A stretch of DNA of 64,000 nucleotides from Algoriphagus sp. Y33 (GCF_014838715.1 NZ_CP061947.1:2480001-2544000), one strand, 5' to 3'. Shown: positions 1 to 9,577, numbered from the stretch's first letter. Notes: a model not told the origin generated them from the sequence alone. Numbers and translations: made by a program.

Positions 1-99
1 GCTGCGATTACGCATCCAATTTTGCAGGATGTAGTCGCTGCGCTCGGTATCCCTATGGCGGGCAATATCGGTAAGAGATATAAAATCTTCTTTATCAAT
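1..99 (-). pseudogene. KilA-N domain protein, 5-prime fragment at window edge
   Basis: Read on the minus strand, this segment encodes IDKEDFISLTDIARHRDTE and then an SDYILQNWMRNRS stretch. This closely resembles the start of the KilA-N DNA-binding domain found in many Bacteroidota proteins. No ATG lies where the family normally starts. The frame stays open back into the 3-prime end of ppk2, where a TTG near 137 is the only nearby alternative start. The gene is therefore either 5-prime truncated at its junction with ppk2 or uses an odd overlapping start. The rest lies outside the window. The domain match is by eye and its role here is unknown. Confidence 0.5.
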
Positions 100-979
100 T
101 CTTTTCCTGGCTGAGAATCTCTTTATATAGTTCAATATTCTGCTTGACTTTGTCGTCCAATTCAGGTTCACGGATATCCTCGAGCTGCTGCATTTGTTCC
201 AGGATTACTTTGGCCACCAGTATGCGGGCAGCTTCCTTATTGTCAGACGGAATTACATACCATGGTGCGTGTGCTTTGGAGGTTTTGTTTATCGCCTCCT
301 CATAGTGCTTCTGATATTCTTCCCATTTTTCCCGTTCCTTTAGATCTCCGGGAGAAAACTTCCAATTATGTTTTGCTTTATTCAGTCTTCGGAGTAATCG
401 CTGTCTTTGTTCCTCTTTGCCCAGATGCAAATAGAATTTTAAGATAATAGTACCATTTTCACTGATCTGCTTTTCGAAATTGTTGATCTGTTCAAAACGT
501 TTTTCCCAGAACTCCTCTTTGATATCGTCTAGCGAATTGATTCCGGGTATATTTTCGCTCAGAATATAGGATGGATGTACCCTAGTCACCAGTACATTTT
601 CGTAATGGGTTCTGTTGAAAACCCCGTATTTCCCCCGCTGGGGAAGGGCAATGATATGCCGCCAAAGGTAATCATGCTGTAGCTCAAGGGTAGATGGGGT
701 CTTAAAACTGTGAACCACCACCCCTCGTGGATTGAATTCCTTGAAAACCTCCCGAATTAGACTGTCCTTGCCTGCAGTATCCATCCCCTGGAGACAAATT
801 AGTACTGAATATTTATTATGGGCATACATAATATCCTGATGCTCACTAAGCTTCTCTCTCAATTTATTCAGTGCCTTCGCCTTCTTTTTTTCGGATGCTT
901 CCAGATCTATCGAGGTAGGTAGGTCTTTGAGGGAAATTGCAGTAGTCACCTTAAAGTCACTTATTGAAATATTTTTCAT
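95..979 (-). CDS. ppk2: Polyphosphate kinase 2 family protein (PPK2)
   Basis: This 294-residue cytoplasmic protein belongs to the PPK2 family, which moves phosphate between polyphosphate and nucleoside mono- or diphosphates. The P-loop GMDTAGKD is at residues 65-72. The second conserved block, FNRTHYENVLVTRVHP, is at 121-136 and is the form seen in short single-domain PPK2 proteins that can act on AMP and ADP. Length is normal for that group. It stands alone, but ppx and ppk1 lie about 12 kb away. Its 114-nt upstream leader is strikingly similar to that of the SusC gene at 52.2 kb. The exact nucleotide preference cannot be read from the sequence. Confidence 0.93.
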   Translation of the reverse strand: MKNISISDFKVTTAISLKDLPTSIDLEASEKKKAKALNKLREKLSEHQDIMYAHNKYSVLICLQGMDTAGKDSLIREVFKEFNPRGVVVHSFKTPSTLELQHDYLWRHIIALPQRGKYGVFNRTHYENVLVTRVHPSYILSENIPGINSLDDIKEEFWEKRFEQINNFEKQISENGTIILKFYLHLGKEEQRQRLLRRLNKAKHNWKFSPGDLKEREKWEEYQKHYEEAINKTSKAHAPWYVIPSDNKEAARILVAKVILEQMQQLEDIREPELDDKVKQNIELYKEILSQEKN

Positions 980-1027
980 GTGTTTATAATTTGTTTTTCA
1001 ATGGCCACCCAGAATAGTCGGGGCAGG

Positions 1028-1090
1028 CTAGGGAATCTCGCTTATTTGGCATTTACGCCTCTGTAACACCTGAGTCATGCTCGATTTCAT
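1028..1090 (-). promoter_or_regulatory. Leader of ppk2 with short upstream reading frame
   Basis: Between 979 and 1093 lies a leader sharing three blocks with the leader of the SusC gene at 52,203-52,297: a 21-nt identical block (1073-1093), a GCGAGATTCC block, and a roughly 30-nt block that runs up to the ATG. Block one opens a short reading frame beginning MKSSMT. Here it runs 20 codons and stops 48 nt before the ppk2 start. It may be a regulatory leader, or a promoter region copied between loci. Confidence 0.4.
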
Positions 1091-1206
1091 AAGTTTTGTG
1101 ATTTTGAATAGATAAAAAGTGAAATTCCAAGTTTAGAACAAGATAATATTTTATCTTAACCGCACCGAAAAACCCATTCTTTTATCACTATTTCCCCAAC
1201 CTTAAG

Positions 1207-2352
1207 ATGGTTCCAAATTCTATTTCACCGGGTATAAGCAATAGATACCTAGCTCTGGATGTGCTTCGCGGCTTGACAGTAGCATTTATGATCGTAGTAA
1301 ACACTGCAGGTGATTGGAGTAATTTGTTTGCTCCCTTAGCTCATGCAAAATGGCATGGCTTCACCCCCACTGATCTGGTATTTCCTACATTTTTATTCGT
1401 TGTCGGCAATGCCATGAGCTTCTCCATGAAAAAGCTTCAGCTTATGTCCGACAAAGAATTCTTTAAAAAAGTCGGAAAAAGAACAGTGCTGATATTTCTT
1501 ATCGGATGGCTGCTCAATGCTTTTCCATTTTATGACATCTCAGAAACTGGAGCTTATAGTTTTATCGATCTAACTGAGGTTAGGCTATTTGGTGTATTGC
1601 AACGCATCGCACTATGTTACTTCTTCGCATCAATCATCCTCTTTTATGGAGGCATCAAATTAGGCTGGATTTTTAGTGGAATCGCCCTTTTCGGCTATTG
1701 GGCCATCATGTATTTCTTCGGTGATTCAGCCGATCCATATGGTCTTACAGGCAATGCTGCCATCAAATTGGACTTGGCACTCATAGGCCCGGAAAGAATG
1801 TACGGAGGTGAAGGGATCCCCTTTGATCCTGAAGGGATCTTAAGTACCCTGCCCGCCATCGTTAATGTAATCGCTGGCTATCTGGCAGGAAAAATGATAC
1901 AAAAGTTGGGCAATACCCTAGAGACTGTCAAAAAACTGCTCGCCATTGGGCTAGCCCTGATCGTCGTGAGCTACGCTTGGGACATCTTATTCCCTATAAA
2001 CAAAAAAATCTGGACAAGCTCTTACGTATTGCTCACTACAGGCATTGATTTGTTCTTAATCGCTTTACTGATTGCAGTGATTGAAATCAAAAACTGGAAA
2101 AATTGGACGTATTTTTCCGAGGTTTTCGGTAGAAATCCGTTAATCCTTTATGTGCTCTCAGGGCTGGTCATTAGAACCCTTTCTATGATCCCAATGGGAG
2201 AAACCACCTTACGGGGGTTCATTTATACCAATTTTTACACTAGTTGGCTGGCTCCAAAAATGGCATCCTTCCTATTTGCCTTCAGCTACATGCTTGTGAT
2301 CTGGCTGATAGGACTTTGGATGGACAAAAGAAAAATCTATATTAAGGTGTAA
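1207..2352 (+). CDS. NagX/DUF5009-like membrane acyltransferase
   Basis: This 381-residue polytopic membrane protein has roughly ten hydrophobic segments. The N-terminus reads YLALDVLRGLTVAFMIVVN, followed by WHGFTPTDLVFPTFLFVVG around residues 49-67. These are the hallmarks of the family that includes bacterial NagX and the catalytic part of human heparan-alpha-glucosaminide N-acetyltransferase. His50 sits where the family has a conserved His. Such proteins are thought to acetylate glucosamine-type sugars across the membrane. The next gene starts 22 nt downstream on the same strand, so co-transcription is likely. Family membership is clear but the substrate is not. Confidence 0.85.
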   Translation: MVPNSISPGISNRYLALDVLRGLTVAFMIVVNTAGDWSNLFAPLAHAKWHGFTPTDLVFPTFLFVVGNAMSFSMKKLQLMSDKEFFKKVGKRTVLIFLIGWLLNAFPFYDISETGAYSFIDLTEVRLFGVLQRIALCYFFASIILFYGGIKLGWIFSGIALFGYWAIMYFFGDSADPYGLTGNAAIKLDLALIGPERMYGGEGIPFDPEGILSTLPAIVNVIAGYLAGKMIQKLGNTLETVKKLLAIGLALIVVSYAWDILFPINKKIWTSSYVLLTTGIDLFLIALLIAVIEIKNWKNWTYFSEVFGRNPLILYVLSGLVIRTLSMIPMGETTLRGFIYTNFYTSWLAPKMASFLFAFSYMLVIWLIGLWMDKRKIYIKV

Positions 2353-2374
2353 GTAAAAAATCAATCAGAGCGCT

Positions 2375-2929
2375 ATGGATCAAGCTACACAGACGATGAT
2401 CGAGAATCTGGAAAAAAACACAGGTAAAAGTCTCGATGAATGGACTGCGATTGTCCTAAAAGAAAATCTGAAAAAACATGGGGAGATCCTGAAATTTCTA
2501 AAATCGGAACACGGTTTCACCCACGGATTTGCTAATCTTATTGCTCACAAAGCATTAAAATCGGATTCTGGATCCGTTGAGGATACTCATGAGCTGATCA
2601 CCAAGCAATATCAAGGCAAGGAACATTTTTTGCCGATTTATGAAAAGCTGAGTACTGAAATCAAAGCTTTTGGATCAGATATGGAATTTGCCCCCAAGAA
2701 TTCCTATGTAAGTGTGAGACGTAAAAAACAATTTGCGATGCTCATCCCTGCCACTAAAACCAGATACGAAATTGGTATTAATCTAAAAGGCCATCCTCCT
2801 GAAGGCATACTGGAAATTGACACGAAGACCAACGGCATGTGCAGCCACAAAATTCATTTGGCCGAGGCATCGGATCTGACTCCTGAAGTTATTTCTTGGT
2901 TAAAAAAAGCTTACGAAACTGCCGGATAA
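2375..2929 (+). CDS. DUF4287 and DUF5655 domain protein
   Basis: This 184-residue soluble protein has two recognisable parts. Residues 1 to about 85 (NTGKSLDEWTAIV, then HGFTHGFANLIAHKAL) match DUF4287. Residues from about 95 to 182 (FAPKNSYVSVRRKKQFAML, then TRYEIGINLKG) match DUF5655. This two-domain arrangement is common in bacteria and has no established activity. There is no signal peptide or membrane segment. It follows the NagX-like gene by 22 nt, probably in one transcript. Confidence 0.85.
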   Translation: MDQATQTMIENLEKNTGKSLDEWTAIVLKENLKKHGEILKFLKSEHGFTHGFANLIAHKALKSDSGSVEDTHELITKQYQGKEHFLPIYEKLSTEIKAFGSDMEFAPKNSYVSVRRKKQFAMLIPATKTRYEIGINLKGHPPEGILEIDTKTNGMCSHKIHLAEASDLTPEVISWLKKAYETAG

Positions 2930-3029
2930 ATGCTACCACTCACAAAATAGGATCATTATTGGTCAATTGTTGAAGTGTTTCTTTTGGTTTTTGAAGATAT
3001 CTTGATTCCTCAATCCACATCTCCTTACT

Positions 3030-5315
3030 ATGCCAAATTCGCATCTCTTCAATCCGTTGAAAAACACTTCTCTCCTTATTTTTATCCTGACTCTCTTTGG
3101 GCAAAATTCCTTTGGTCAAATTACAGAAAACACCTATCACGACGCTGAATATTTCCTAAGTAACAACATACAGCGGGAAGTGTATCATTTGGATGTAATT
3201 CCGAATTGGATGGAGGATAATAAAAGCTTCTGGCACCAAACCTATACCAAAGACGGTAAACGGTTTTTTCTCACTGTTATTGAAAAGGGAGAGACTAATG
3301 AGGCATTTGACCATGAAGCATTAGCCGGCTTACTTAGTGAAAAGAGTGGAGAGAAAATTGATCACGAAAACTTGCCTTTCAATCACATCAAAATTGAGGG
3401 GGACGGATCAATAGTGTTTGACTGGGAGAACAAAAGCTGGACGTACAGCAACGGAAATCTGGAATCAAAGAGAAAATCACCATATGCTAGAGACAGGTCT
3501 GTATCCATTTCCCCTGATGGCAACTGGAAGGCCTTTGTCAAAAACTTCAACCTTTTCGTAGAGAATTTGGAAACCGGTGAAGAAATGCAATTGAGCTATG
3601 ACGGAGAGAAAGACTATGAGTACGCTTCATTTTGGGGTTGGTCAGATATGATTCTTGGCGAAAACGGTGAAAGGCCTGAGCACCTGAGCATCAACTGGTC
3701 ACCCGACTCCAAACAAATCCAAACTCAGATAGTAGATCTACGCTTGGCCGGGAAAATGCTGCTATTGGACAATAGTCAGGATGATAAATTTCGCCCCCAA
3801 CTGATGGGCTACTACCGGGGATCACCGGGAGACACCACGGTGGTAATGTACACCCCGGTACTATTTGAACTGGAGAGCAAAAAAGAAACAAAATTCCCGG
3901 GGCTTTCACTCCCACATTTTATCGGGATGAATCTAAGCTGGGATACTGAAAGCGAAAATCTCTACGGAACATACCTGCAAAGAGGATTCAAAAGTTTTGA
4001 CCTTATAGAAATCAATGCTTCCACCAAAGAAATCCGAAAAGTCTATTCCGAATCCTCTCCCACACATGTCAATAACAACAATATATTCCGTAGACTGAAA
4101 AACGGACAGTTCATCCTAGGCACAGAGAAATCGGGATGGAATCAGCTCTATTTAATGGATTGGAAGAAGGGGACGTTAGTAAACCGGATCACCTCAGGAG
4201 ATTATGTAGTGAAAAATATACTTTCGGTTGACGAAGAAAACAGCATCGTTTATTTCGAAGCTTCCGGTAAGGAAAGTGATGTGAATCCGTATTACTCCTT
4301 TGTATATAAAGTGAAGTTTGACGGCTCAGGACTTGAATTGTTAACTCCTGAAAACGCTTTCCATTCCATCAGTTACAGCAGCGGAAAGGACTATTTTGTA
4401 GATAACTATTCCACGGTGAATCAACCTACGGTCTCTGTGGTAAGAGAATTGAAAACGGGGAAAATTAAACATGAAATTTCTAAGGCTGATATTTCCAACC
4501 TACTCAAAAAAGGCTACCAATCCCCTAAGCAATTCACCGCAATGGCAAAAGATGGCAAAACCATTCTCTACGGGATCTACTATCTTCCTACAGACTTCAA
4601 CTCCGAAAAAAAATACCCGATCATTGATTACACCTATTCCGGGCCTCATATAGACATCACTCCCAAAACATTCCGGGCAGCGCTAGTCGGCTTGCAGCAG
4701 CCTATGGCTGAGCTTGGATTTGTAGTGGTCACTGTGGACGGTTTGGGAACTTCAGGAAGAGGAAAAGCTTTCAACGACGTGTCCTATCGCAATCTGGGCG
4801 ATGGCACGACAGACCATGTCCTTGCCATCAAAGAGCTTGCTGCGAAAAACAAATTTATGAATGTAGACAAAGTGGGAATATTTGGTCATTCAGCGGGAGG
4901 ATATGATGCGGGAAGAGCGATGCTGCTACACCCGGATTTCTATAAGGTAGGTGTGGCTTCAGCAGGAGACCATGATCACAGAATGGAAAAAGCCTGGTGG
5001 CCTGAGATGTACATGGGTTATCCTGTTGGGGATTTCTACCATGAGCAGTCCAACGTCACCAATGCCTCAAATCTAAAAGGACACCTGCTGTTGGCACATG
5101 GAGGAATAGACGAAAACGTCAACCCATCGGCCACATTCAAGTTTGCAGAGGCATTGATCAATGCAGGAAAGGATTTTGATTTATTTATTTGGCCAAGCAG
5201 AAATCACAACTTTGGCAGAACAGACGGAGACTATTTTACCAAAAAGCGTTGGGACTATTTCATTGAGCACTTAATGGGCGAAAAGCCACTGAGGCACTAT
5301 CAGATTCAGAAGTGA
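3030..5315 (+). CDS. S9 family dipeptidyl-peptidase IV-like serine peptidase
   Basis: This 761-residue exported peptidase starts with a signal peptide (hydrophobic run ending near NSFGQ). A DPP-IV beta-propeller fills about residues 60-490 and an alpha/beta-hydrolase domain the remainder. The nucleophile motif GHSAGGYD places Ser621. The catalytic Asp is about 694 (HGGIDENVNP) and the His about 726 (SRNHNFGR), so the triad is intact. DPP-IV enzymes release N-terminal dipeptides, usually after proline, probably here in the periplasm or at the surface. Length is normal. A strong terminator follows. Confidence 0.93.
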   Translation: MPNSHLFNPLKNTSLLIFILTLFGQNSFGQITENTYHDAEYFLSNNIQREVYHLDVIPNWMEDNKSFWHQTYTKDGKRFFLTVIEKGETNEAFDHEALAGLLSEKSGEKIDHENLPFNHIKIEGDGSIVFDWENKSWTYSNGNLESKRKSPYARDRSVSISPDGNWKAFVKNFNLFVENLETGEEMQLSYDGEKDYEYASFWGWSDMILGENGERPEHLSINWSPDSKQIQTQIVDLRLAGKMLLLDNSQDDKFRPQLMGYYRGSPGDTTVVMYTPVLFELESKKETKFPGLSLPHFIGMNLSWDTESENLYGTYLQRGFKSFDLIEINASTKEIRKVYSESSPTHVNNNNIFRRLKNGQFILGTEKSGWNQLYLMDWKKGTLVNRITSGDYVVKNILSVDEENSIVYFEASGKESDVNPYYSFVYKVKFDGSGLELLTPENAFHSISYSSGKDYFVDNYSTVNQPTVSVVRELKTGKIKHEISKADISNLLKKGYQSPKQFTAMAKDGKTILYGIYYLPTDFNSEKKYPIIDYTYSGPHIDITPKTFRAALVGLQQPMAELGFVVVTVDGLGTSGRGKAFNDVSYRNLGDGTTDHVLAIKELAAKNKFMNVDKVGIFGHSAGGYDAGRAMLLHPDFYKVGVASAGDHDHRMEKAWWPEMYMGYPVGDFYHEQSNVTNASNLKGHLLLAHGGIDENVNPSATFKFAEALINAGKDFDLFIWPSRNHNFGRTDGDYFTKKRWDYFIEHLMGEKPLRHYQIQK

Positions 5316-5352
5316 AGAAAAATTTCAAATTTGAGATCTTAAATTTGAAATT

Positions 5353-5385
5353 AAAAAAGCGCAGCTCTCTTGATCTGCGCTTTTT
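5353..5385 (+). terminator. Rho-independent terminator after the S9 peptidase gene
   Basis: An A-run, then GCGCAG, a 10-nt loop, CTGCGC and five T lie 40-70 nt after the stop codon of the peptidase gene. Confidence 0.8.
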
Positions 5386-5470
5386 CATTTATGTGTATCA
5401 GCAAGCCCGAATTAGCCAAACTCTAAAAATGAGGCCGCTTCGGTCATCTGTCCTCGAGCTTCGGTCTATA

Positions 5471-7576
5471 TTACTTTACCACTTTCAATATTCCCTGCAT
5501 GGTATAGAAATGTCCCGGTACAGTACACACATAGGTATATTCTCCGGGCTCAGTCGGAGCAATAAAGTAAATGGTATTTGATTCACTCGGTTGTAGCAAT
5601 TTGGTATGAACAAGAACCTTGGCCGTATTGGGAATATAATCCTTCTGCTGGCCTTCCAAACCTAATTTCATCGCCTGCTCTCCTACCTCTATCGCAGTTC
5701 CCGGCATTACGATGACTAAGTTGTGAAGCATATCATCTACATTTTGAAAGACTAATTTGACCTTGCTGCCTGCTTTTAACTGAACTTGGGCAGGATCAAA
5801 CTTCAAGCCTGGTTTAGTCCCCATGTTGATCGTTACATCGGCTTTGCCGTTCCAGTCAGCTGGCATAGTTGTCACATGCTTACCCATTTTGGTAGTTGCA
5901 GGTTTATTTGCTGCGGCCTGCTTCTTTTCTGCCGCAGCCTGAGCTTTCGCTTCGGCATCTGCCTGTGCTTTTGCCACACTGTCAGCTGCAGCTTTCATCA
6001 TCATTTCGTGATCATGTCGGGCTTTGAACGGAGCAGTATCCACTTTTTCTCCGGCTCCGAAATTATTCAACGTATAATAGCCTACATTATGTAAAAGCGG
6101 TTTTCCTTCAGTGGACTGTACTCCTTCTGCTTTGATCTCATGGATATAGCCCAGACGTAAATTATCAAGCACTAACCGCGCTTTCATACCGTCTTCAGAA
6201 ACCACCACTCCAATTACCTTGCAGGATTCGTTGTTGATTACAGGACTTCCATAGGCAGCCTGATATTTGTAAGTAAATCCCGTCACTTGATAGGAAGAAG
6301 GATCTTCAGCCAATTCCTTATTCACAGGCTCTGTAAACTCGATCTCAAATCCATCAGGCTTAGACTTGATTGTCTTCATTTCAAAAGGGATCCTTCCTGT
6401 CCATACCAAGCGTTGCAAGCTGAACAATTCTTTGCCTGTAGAAGACCAACCGCGACTAGTCATTCCTACAAACATGGAAGCATCATTACCCCAGACCATT
6501 CTCAAAATACCTGAAGAAAACCCCTCTCTAAAAGGGAATACTACTCCTTGATAAACGCCGTCTATTTTCTCAAAATCAACCCGTGCAATATTACTTTGTC
6601 CTTGATCACCTACAAAAACCTGATTGGCAAAAGGACCAAATCCTCCTTCCGTATTATCATTCAAAAATCCCGAAGTAGAAATCCCCAAAATCCCATGTGG
6701 CAACCATATCGCAGGTGCTTTCAATCCGGGAACCCGCTTGGCCACATCATATAATGGCTCACCGGTGTTGGGGATATCTTCTTTGTTCAGTGACACAGGA
6801 GATCCCGGTAAATCTGACCACTCCAAACTCTCAGCATTTCCTACAAAGTCGCCTTTTTCAACATGGGTGATTCTACCGGATCCAACCCAATCACCTTGAT
6901 TTTCGGTGTAGAAATAATCCCCTTCAGCATTCATTCCGTATCCCGCAGGAGAGCGCATACCAGCCGCAAAAGGAATCATTTCACCTTCCGGGGTAATTTC
7001 CAATGCCCATCCTCTCCAGGGAACTAAACTTACACCATGCCCAAGGCTATTGCTCCAGCCCACGTTAAGTGTCACGAGCATATTTCCGTTTGGAAGAAAC
7101 GTAGGCCCATAAGAATATTCATGATAATTGCCCGACAGTGGCCAAGAGTAAATTTTCTCGTAGACATCAGCTTGTCCGTCGCCATCAGTATCACGTAAGC
7201 GAGTCAACTCACTTCTTTGTGTCACATAGATGTCACCGTCCTTATAGGCAAGTCCCAAAGGTTCGTGTAGGCCGGTGGCAAATTTCTTATAGACAGGTTT
7301 TTCACTCCCTGAAATATTCGGACTGGAAACTATCCATACTTCCCCTCTTCGGGTACATATAGCCAAACTACCGTCAGGCAAAGTAGCCATTCCTCCCACT
7401 TCCAAAATAACATCTTCGGGAACAGGCAAAGAAATCAATTTGTAAAAATCATCCTCAGTCTCAGGCACCATTATGGGTGCCTTATCTTGTGCTTTCAATT
7501 CAGCTTGTCCGATAAATAGGCAAGTCAAAGCAAAAGCAAATCCTCTTATACTCGTACGTTTCATTAGATTTTTCAT
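5471..7576 (-). CDS. Exported beta-propeller sugar dehydrogenase-like protein fused to a type 1 copper domain
   Basis: This 701-residue exported protein has a signal peptide. A beta-propeller of the glucose/sorbosone-dehydrogenase type lies at about residues 35-400 (ATLPDGSLAICTRRGEVW, LHEPLGLAYKDGDIYV, DTDGDGQADVYE). Next come a beta-rich segment at about 400-510 and an Ala/Lys-rich linker at about 525-560. The C-terminus is a cupredoxin domain with a complete blue-copper ligand set: His618, Cys684, His689, Met693, with C-x4-H-x3-M spacing as in azurin. The gene starts 15 nt after the DUF1080 gene, so they form an operon. I infer an extracytoplasmic sugar oxidation passing electrons to the copper domain. 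The substrate and the propeller cofactor are unknown. Confidence 0.8.
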   Translation of the reverse strand: MKNLMKRTSIRGFAFALTCLFIGQAELKAQDKAPIMVPETEDDFYKLISLPVPEDVILEVGGMATLPDGSLAICTRRGEVWIVSSPNISGSEKPVYKKFATGLHEPLGLAYKDGDIYVTQRSELTRLRDTDGDGQADVYEKIYSWPLSGNYHEYSYGPTFLPNGNMLVTLNVGWSNSLGHGVSLVPWRGWALEITPEGEMIPFAAGMRSPAGYGMNAEGDYFYTENQGDWVGSGRITHVEKGDFVGNAESLEWSDLPGSPVSLNKEDIPNTGEPLYDVAKRVPGLKAPAIWLPHGILGISTSGFLNDNTEGGFGPFANQVFVGDQGQSNIARVDFEKIDGVYQGVVFPFREGFSSGILRMVWGNDASMFVGMTSRGWSSTGKELFSLQRLVWTGRIPFEMKTIKSKPDGFEIEFTEPVNKELAEDPSSYQVTGFTYKYQAAYGSPVINNESCKVIGVVVSEDGMKARLVLDNLRLGYIHEIKAEGVQSTEGKPLLHNVGYYTLNNFGAGEKVDTAPFKARHDHEMMMKAAADSVAKAQADAEAKAQAAAEKKQAAANKPATTKMGKHVTTMPADWNGKADVTINMGTKPGLKFDPAQVQLKAGSKVKLVFQNVDDMLHNLVIVMPGTAIEVGEQAMKLGLEGQQKDYIPNTAKVLVHTKLLQPSESNTIYFIAPTEPGEYTYVCTVPGHFYTMQGILKVVK

Positions 7577-7591
7577 GCTGCTTCCTATTTA

Positions 7592-9469
7592 TTACCAAAC
7601 AATTGAATAAGTAACTACACCCATTCTGTCTTTCCACTTAACGGGCAGAATCAGTTCTTTAGAACCATCCGGTGAATTTCTGACAATAGGAGATTCTTTC
7701 CCTTCCAATTCAATGTAGTAGGATTTGTCATCTATGGCATAAAGCCCGTTGGGCAGTTTATCGATGGTGGATCCCTGAGCTACCAAACAGTAGATTTGCA
7801 GAATGTCGCCATCAGTGGTTAGGTTAAGCGTATGAACCAATTTTTTCCCGGAATCCCGGGTATCAAAAGTCTCACGAATACCCACACCCTTCATTTCATA
7901 GTTTATGATTGGGACTCCGTCTTTTTTCAATTCATAGCCTTCGTAGGTGAAGCCATCAATTTTATCAGGCCATGCTGCATCTTTCGAGGCCAAGGCAGAT
8001 AAACTAGGCTTACCGGTGAATTCAATCACATTTCCCATTGGCAACATCAGTTGAGTCTCTCCTCTACCATACCACATAGGAGTAGTTTCCACAAAATCCC
8101 CTCTCCACACACTCAACAACTCTCCACTATTCAGATCAATGGCATAATTAGCGCCACCGGGTTCACCCACAGCCATCGTATGTGTTCTCTTCTCCCCTTG
8201 ATGCATGATAAATCCACGTTGCGTCTCTGCCTTATCCTTAACTTTCACAGCTATCTGACCTACCGGATCGTCAGCTCTAAGCGGAACATTAAGTGCTGTT
8301 TTAGCTATTCCTTTACCTTCAACAGTAAGTGTGATATCATTGCTCGGAGCATACCAGTGACCAAATGTTTTGAAATAATTCAATTTGATTTTATGTACAC
8401 CTGAAGTCAACTGAACAGATCCGTTTGCTTTGCCTGTAACCCCGTCTACATATACTACTTCTTTTTCATCAATAAAAAGCTTTCCTGCTCCGTTTATACG
8501 CCCCGGAGGCGTGTCATCCGGCACCCAGGCTAGATTTAGGTTAAAGAAATATTCGCCGGCACTTGGCACGGTCAACGTTCCCTCTACAGTTCCGGAAAAC
8601 TCATTTCTGGTGGCCGGAGCCAAATGAGCCAAGACATCAATTGCCATAGTTCCCTTTGGCTTAGCTTTCGCAAAATCATTGATTGTCTTGATGCTGTCAT
8701 AATACGTGAGCTTCATATCCTTCAGCGTCACTTCTTCCGGGCCATAGGTTTTATATCGGATATTTCTTAGAGCTACTCCACCATGATCCCCCTGGATGAC
8801 CAAAGGACCGGCAGCCTGCTCATCTTCAAAAAAGGCAGCTTGCGTAGGCCCGGTGACTTCTATATTTTTCTGAACCAGTACACCATTTTGGTGAACTGAA
8901 ACAAACTTGGCGTTAGCCAGTTTATTTCCTTCAGAATCGAAGCGAGGCGCTCTAAACACAATTCTCAGCGATTGCCAAAGCCCAGGTGCTCTACTTACAT
9001 TTACCAGAGGTGGGTGCCCTTCATATCCTTCCCTTCCTCTTTCTCTTCCTGCATCCCATCTTTGATAGATAGCACCTGCATCTGTGAAGGTCGGATTTTC
9101 TTTTGCCCAAGAATCAAACAGCTGAATTTCATACCTACCCTGAAGGTATATGCCCGAGTTACTTCCTTTAGGCATCATGAAATCAAGTTCCAACTCAATA
9201 TCGCCATGCTCAAAAGAAGACTTGATAGCTTGATTGCCTTCCTTTGCCAAGGTGTTTAACAAAATACCGGTACCATTTGCGATTTTGGACTTCCCCCCAT
9301 CTAGGTCGTAGAATACATCTTGGACTATTTGCCAATTGCTACCTGTAGGTTCAAATTCACTCAAACTCCGGAGTGGAAGCACTTCATAAGGAATTGGACT
9401 CTCCTGTGCCATAGTTGTCATCACCTGTATATAAAGGCAACAACAACACATAATTGTTTTAATATTCAT
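7592..9469 (-). CDS. DUF1080 (3-keto-disaccharide hydrolase) protein with PA14-like domain
   Basis: This 625-residue exported protein has an N-terminal hydrophobic signal containing a run of four Cys. A DUF1080 concanavalin-like domain lies at about residues 45-245 (LELDFMMPKGSNSGIYLQGRY, VIQGDHGGVALRNIRYK). A beta-domain resembling PA14 lies at about 285-385, and about 240 further residues match no domain I recognise. Some DUF1080 proteins hydrolyse 3-keto-glycosides. Placement just upstream of a secreted propeller/cupredoxin gene fits a two-step route in which a sugar is oxidised and then cleaved. That route is inference. Confidence 0.82.
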   Translation of the reverse strand: MNIKTIMCCCCLYIQVMTTMAQESPIPYEVLPLRSLSEFEPTGSNWQIVQDVFYDLDGGKSKIANGTGILLNTLAKEGNQAIKSSFEHGDIELELDFMMPKGSNSGIYLQGRYEIQLFDSWAKENPTFTDAGAIYQRWDAGRERGREGYEGHPPLVNVSRAPGLWQSLRIVFRAPRFDSEGNKLANAKFVSVHQNGVLVQKNIEVTGPTQAAFFEDEQAAGPLVIQGDHGGVALRNIRYKTYGPEEVTLKDMKLTYYDSIKTINDFAKAKPKGTMAIDVLAHLAPATRNEFSGTVEGTLTVPSAGEYFFNLNLAWVPDDTPPGRINGAGKLFIDEKEVVYVDGVTGKANGSVQLTSGVHKIKLNYFKTFGHWYAPSNDITLTVEGKGIAKTALNVPLRADDPVGQIAVKVKDKAETQRGFIMHQGEKRTHTMAVGEPGGANYAIDLNSGELLSVWRGDFVETTPMWYGRGETQLMLPMGNVIEFTGKPSLSALASKDAAWPDKIDGFTYEGYELKKDGVPIINYEMKGVGIRETFDTRDSGKKLVHTLNLTTDGDILQIYCLVAQGSTIDKLPNGLYAIDDKSYYIELEGKESPIVRNSPDGSKELILPVKWKDRMGVVTYSIVW

Positions 9470-9577
9470 TTTAGGTTAAATAGGTAATTGATACCAAAGG
9501 TAACTTTCTATGCATTTTAAAAAAATAGGATTTTTTCAAGTAAAAATTGATTACTATAATATATATACAATAAAAAA

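Noticed and set aside
5312..5581. 89-codon frame overlapping the end of the S9 peptidase gene
   Set aside because: It spans a clear terminator and is antisense to the end of the cupredoxin fusion gene.
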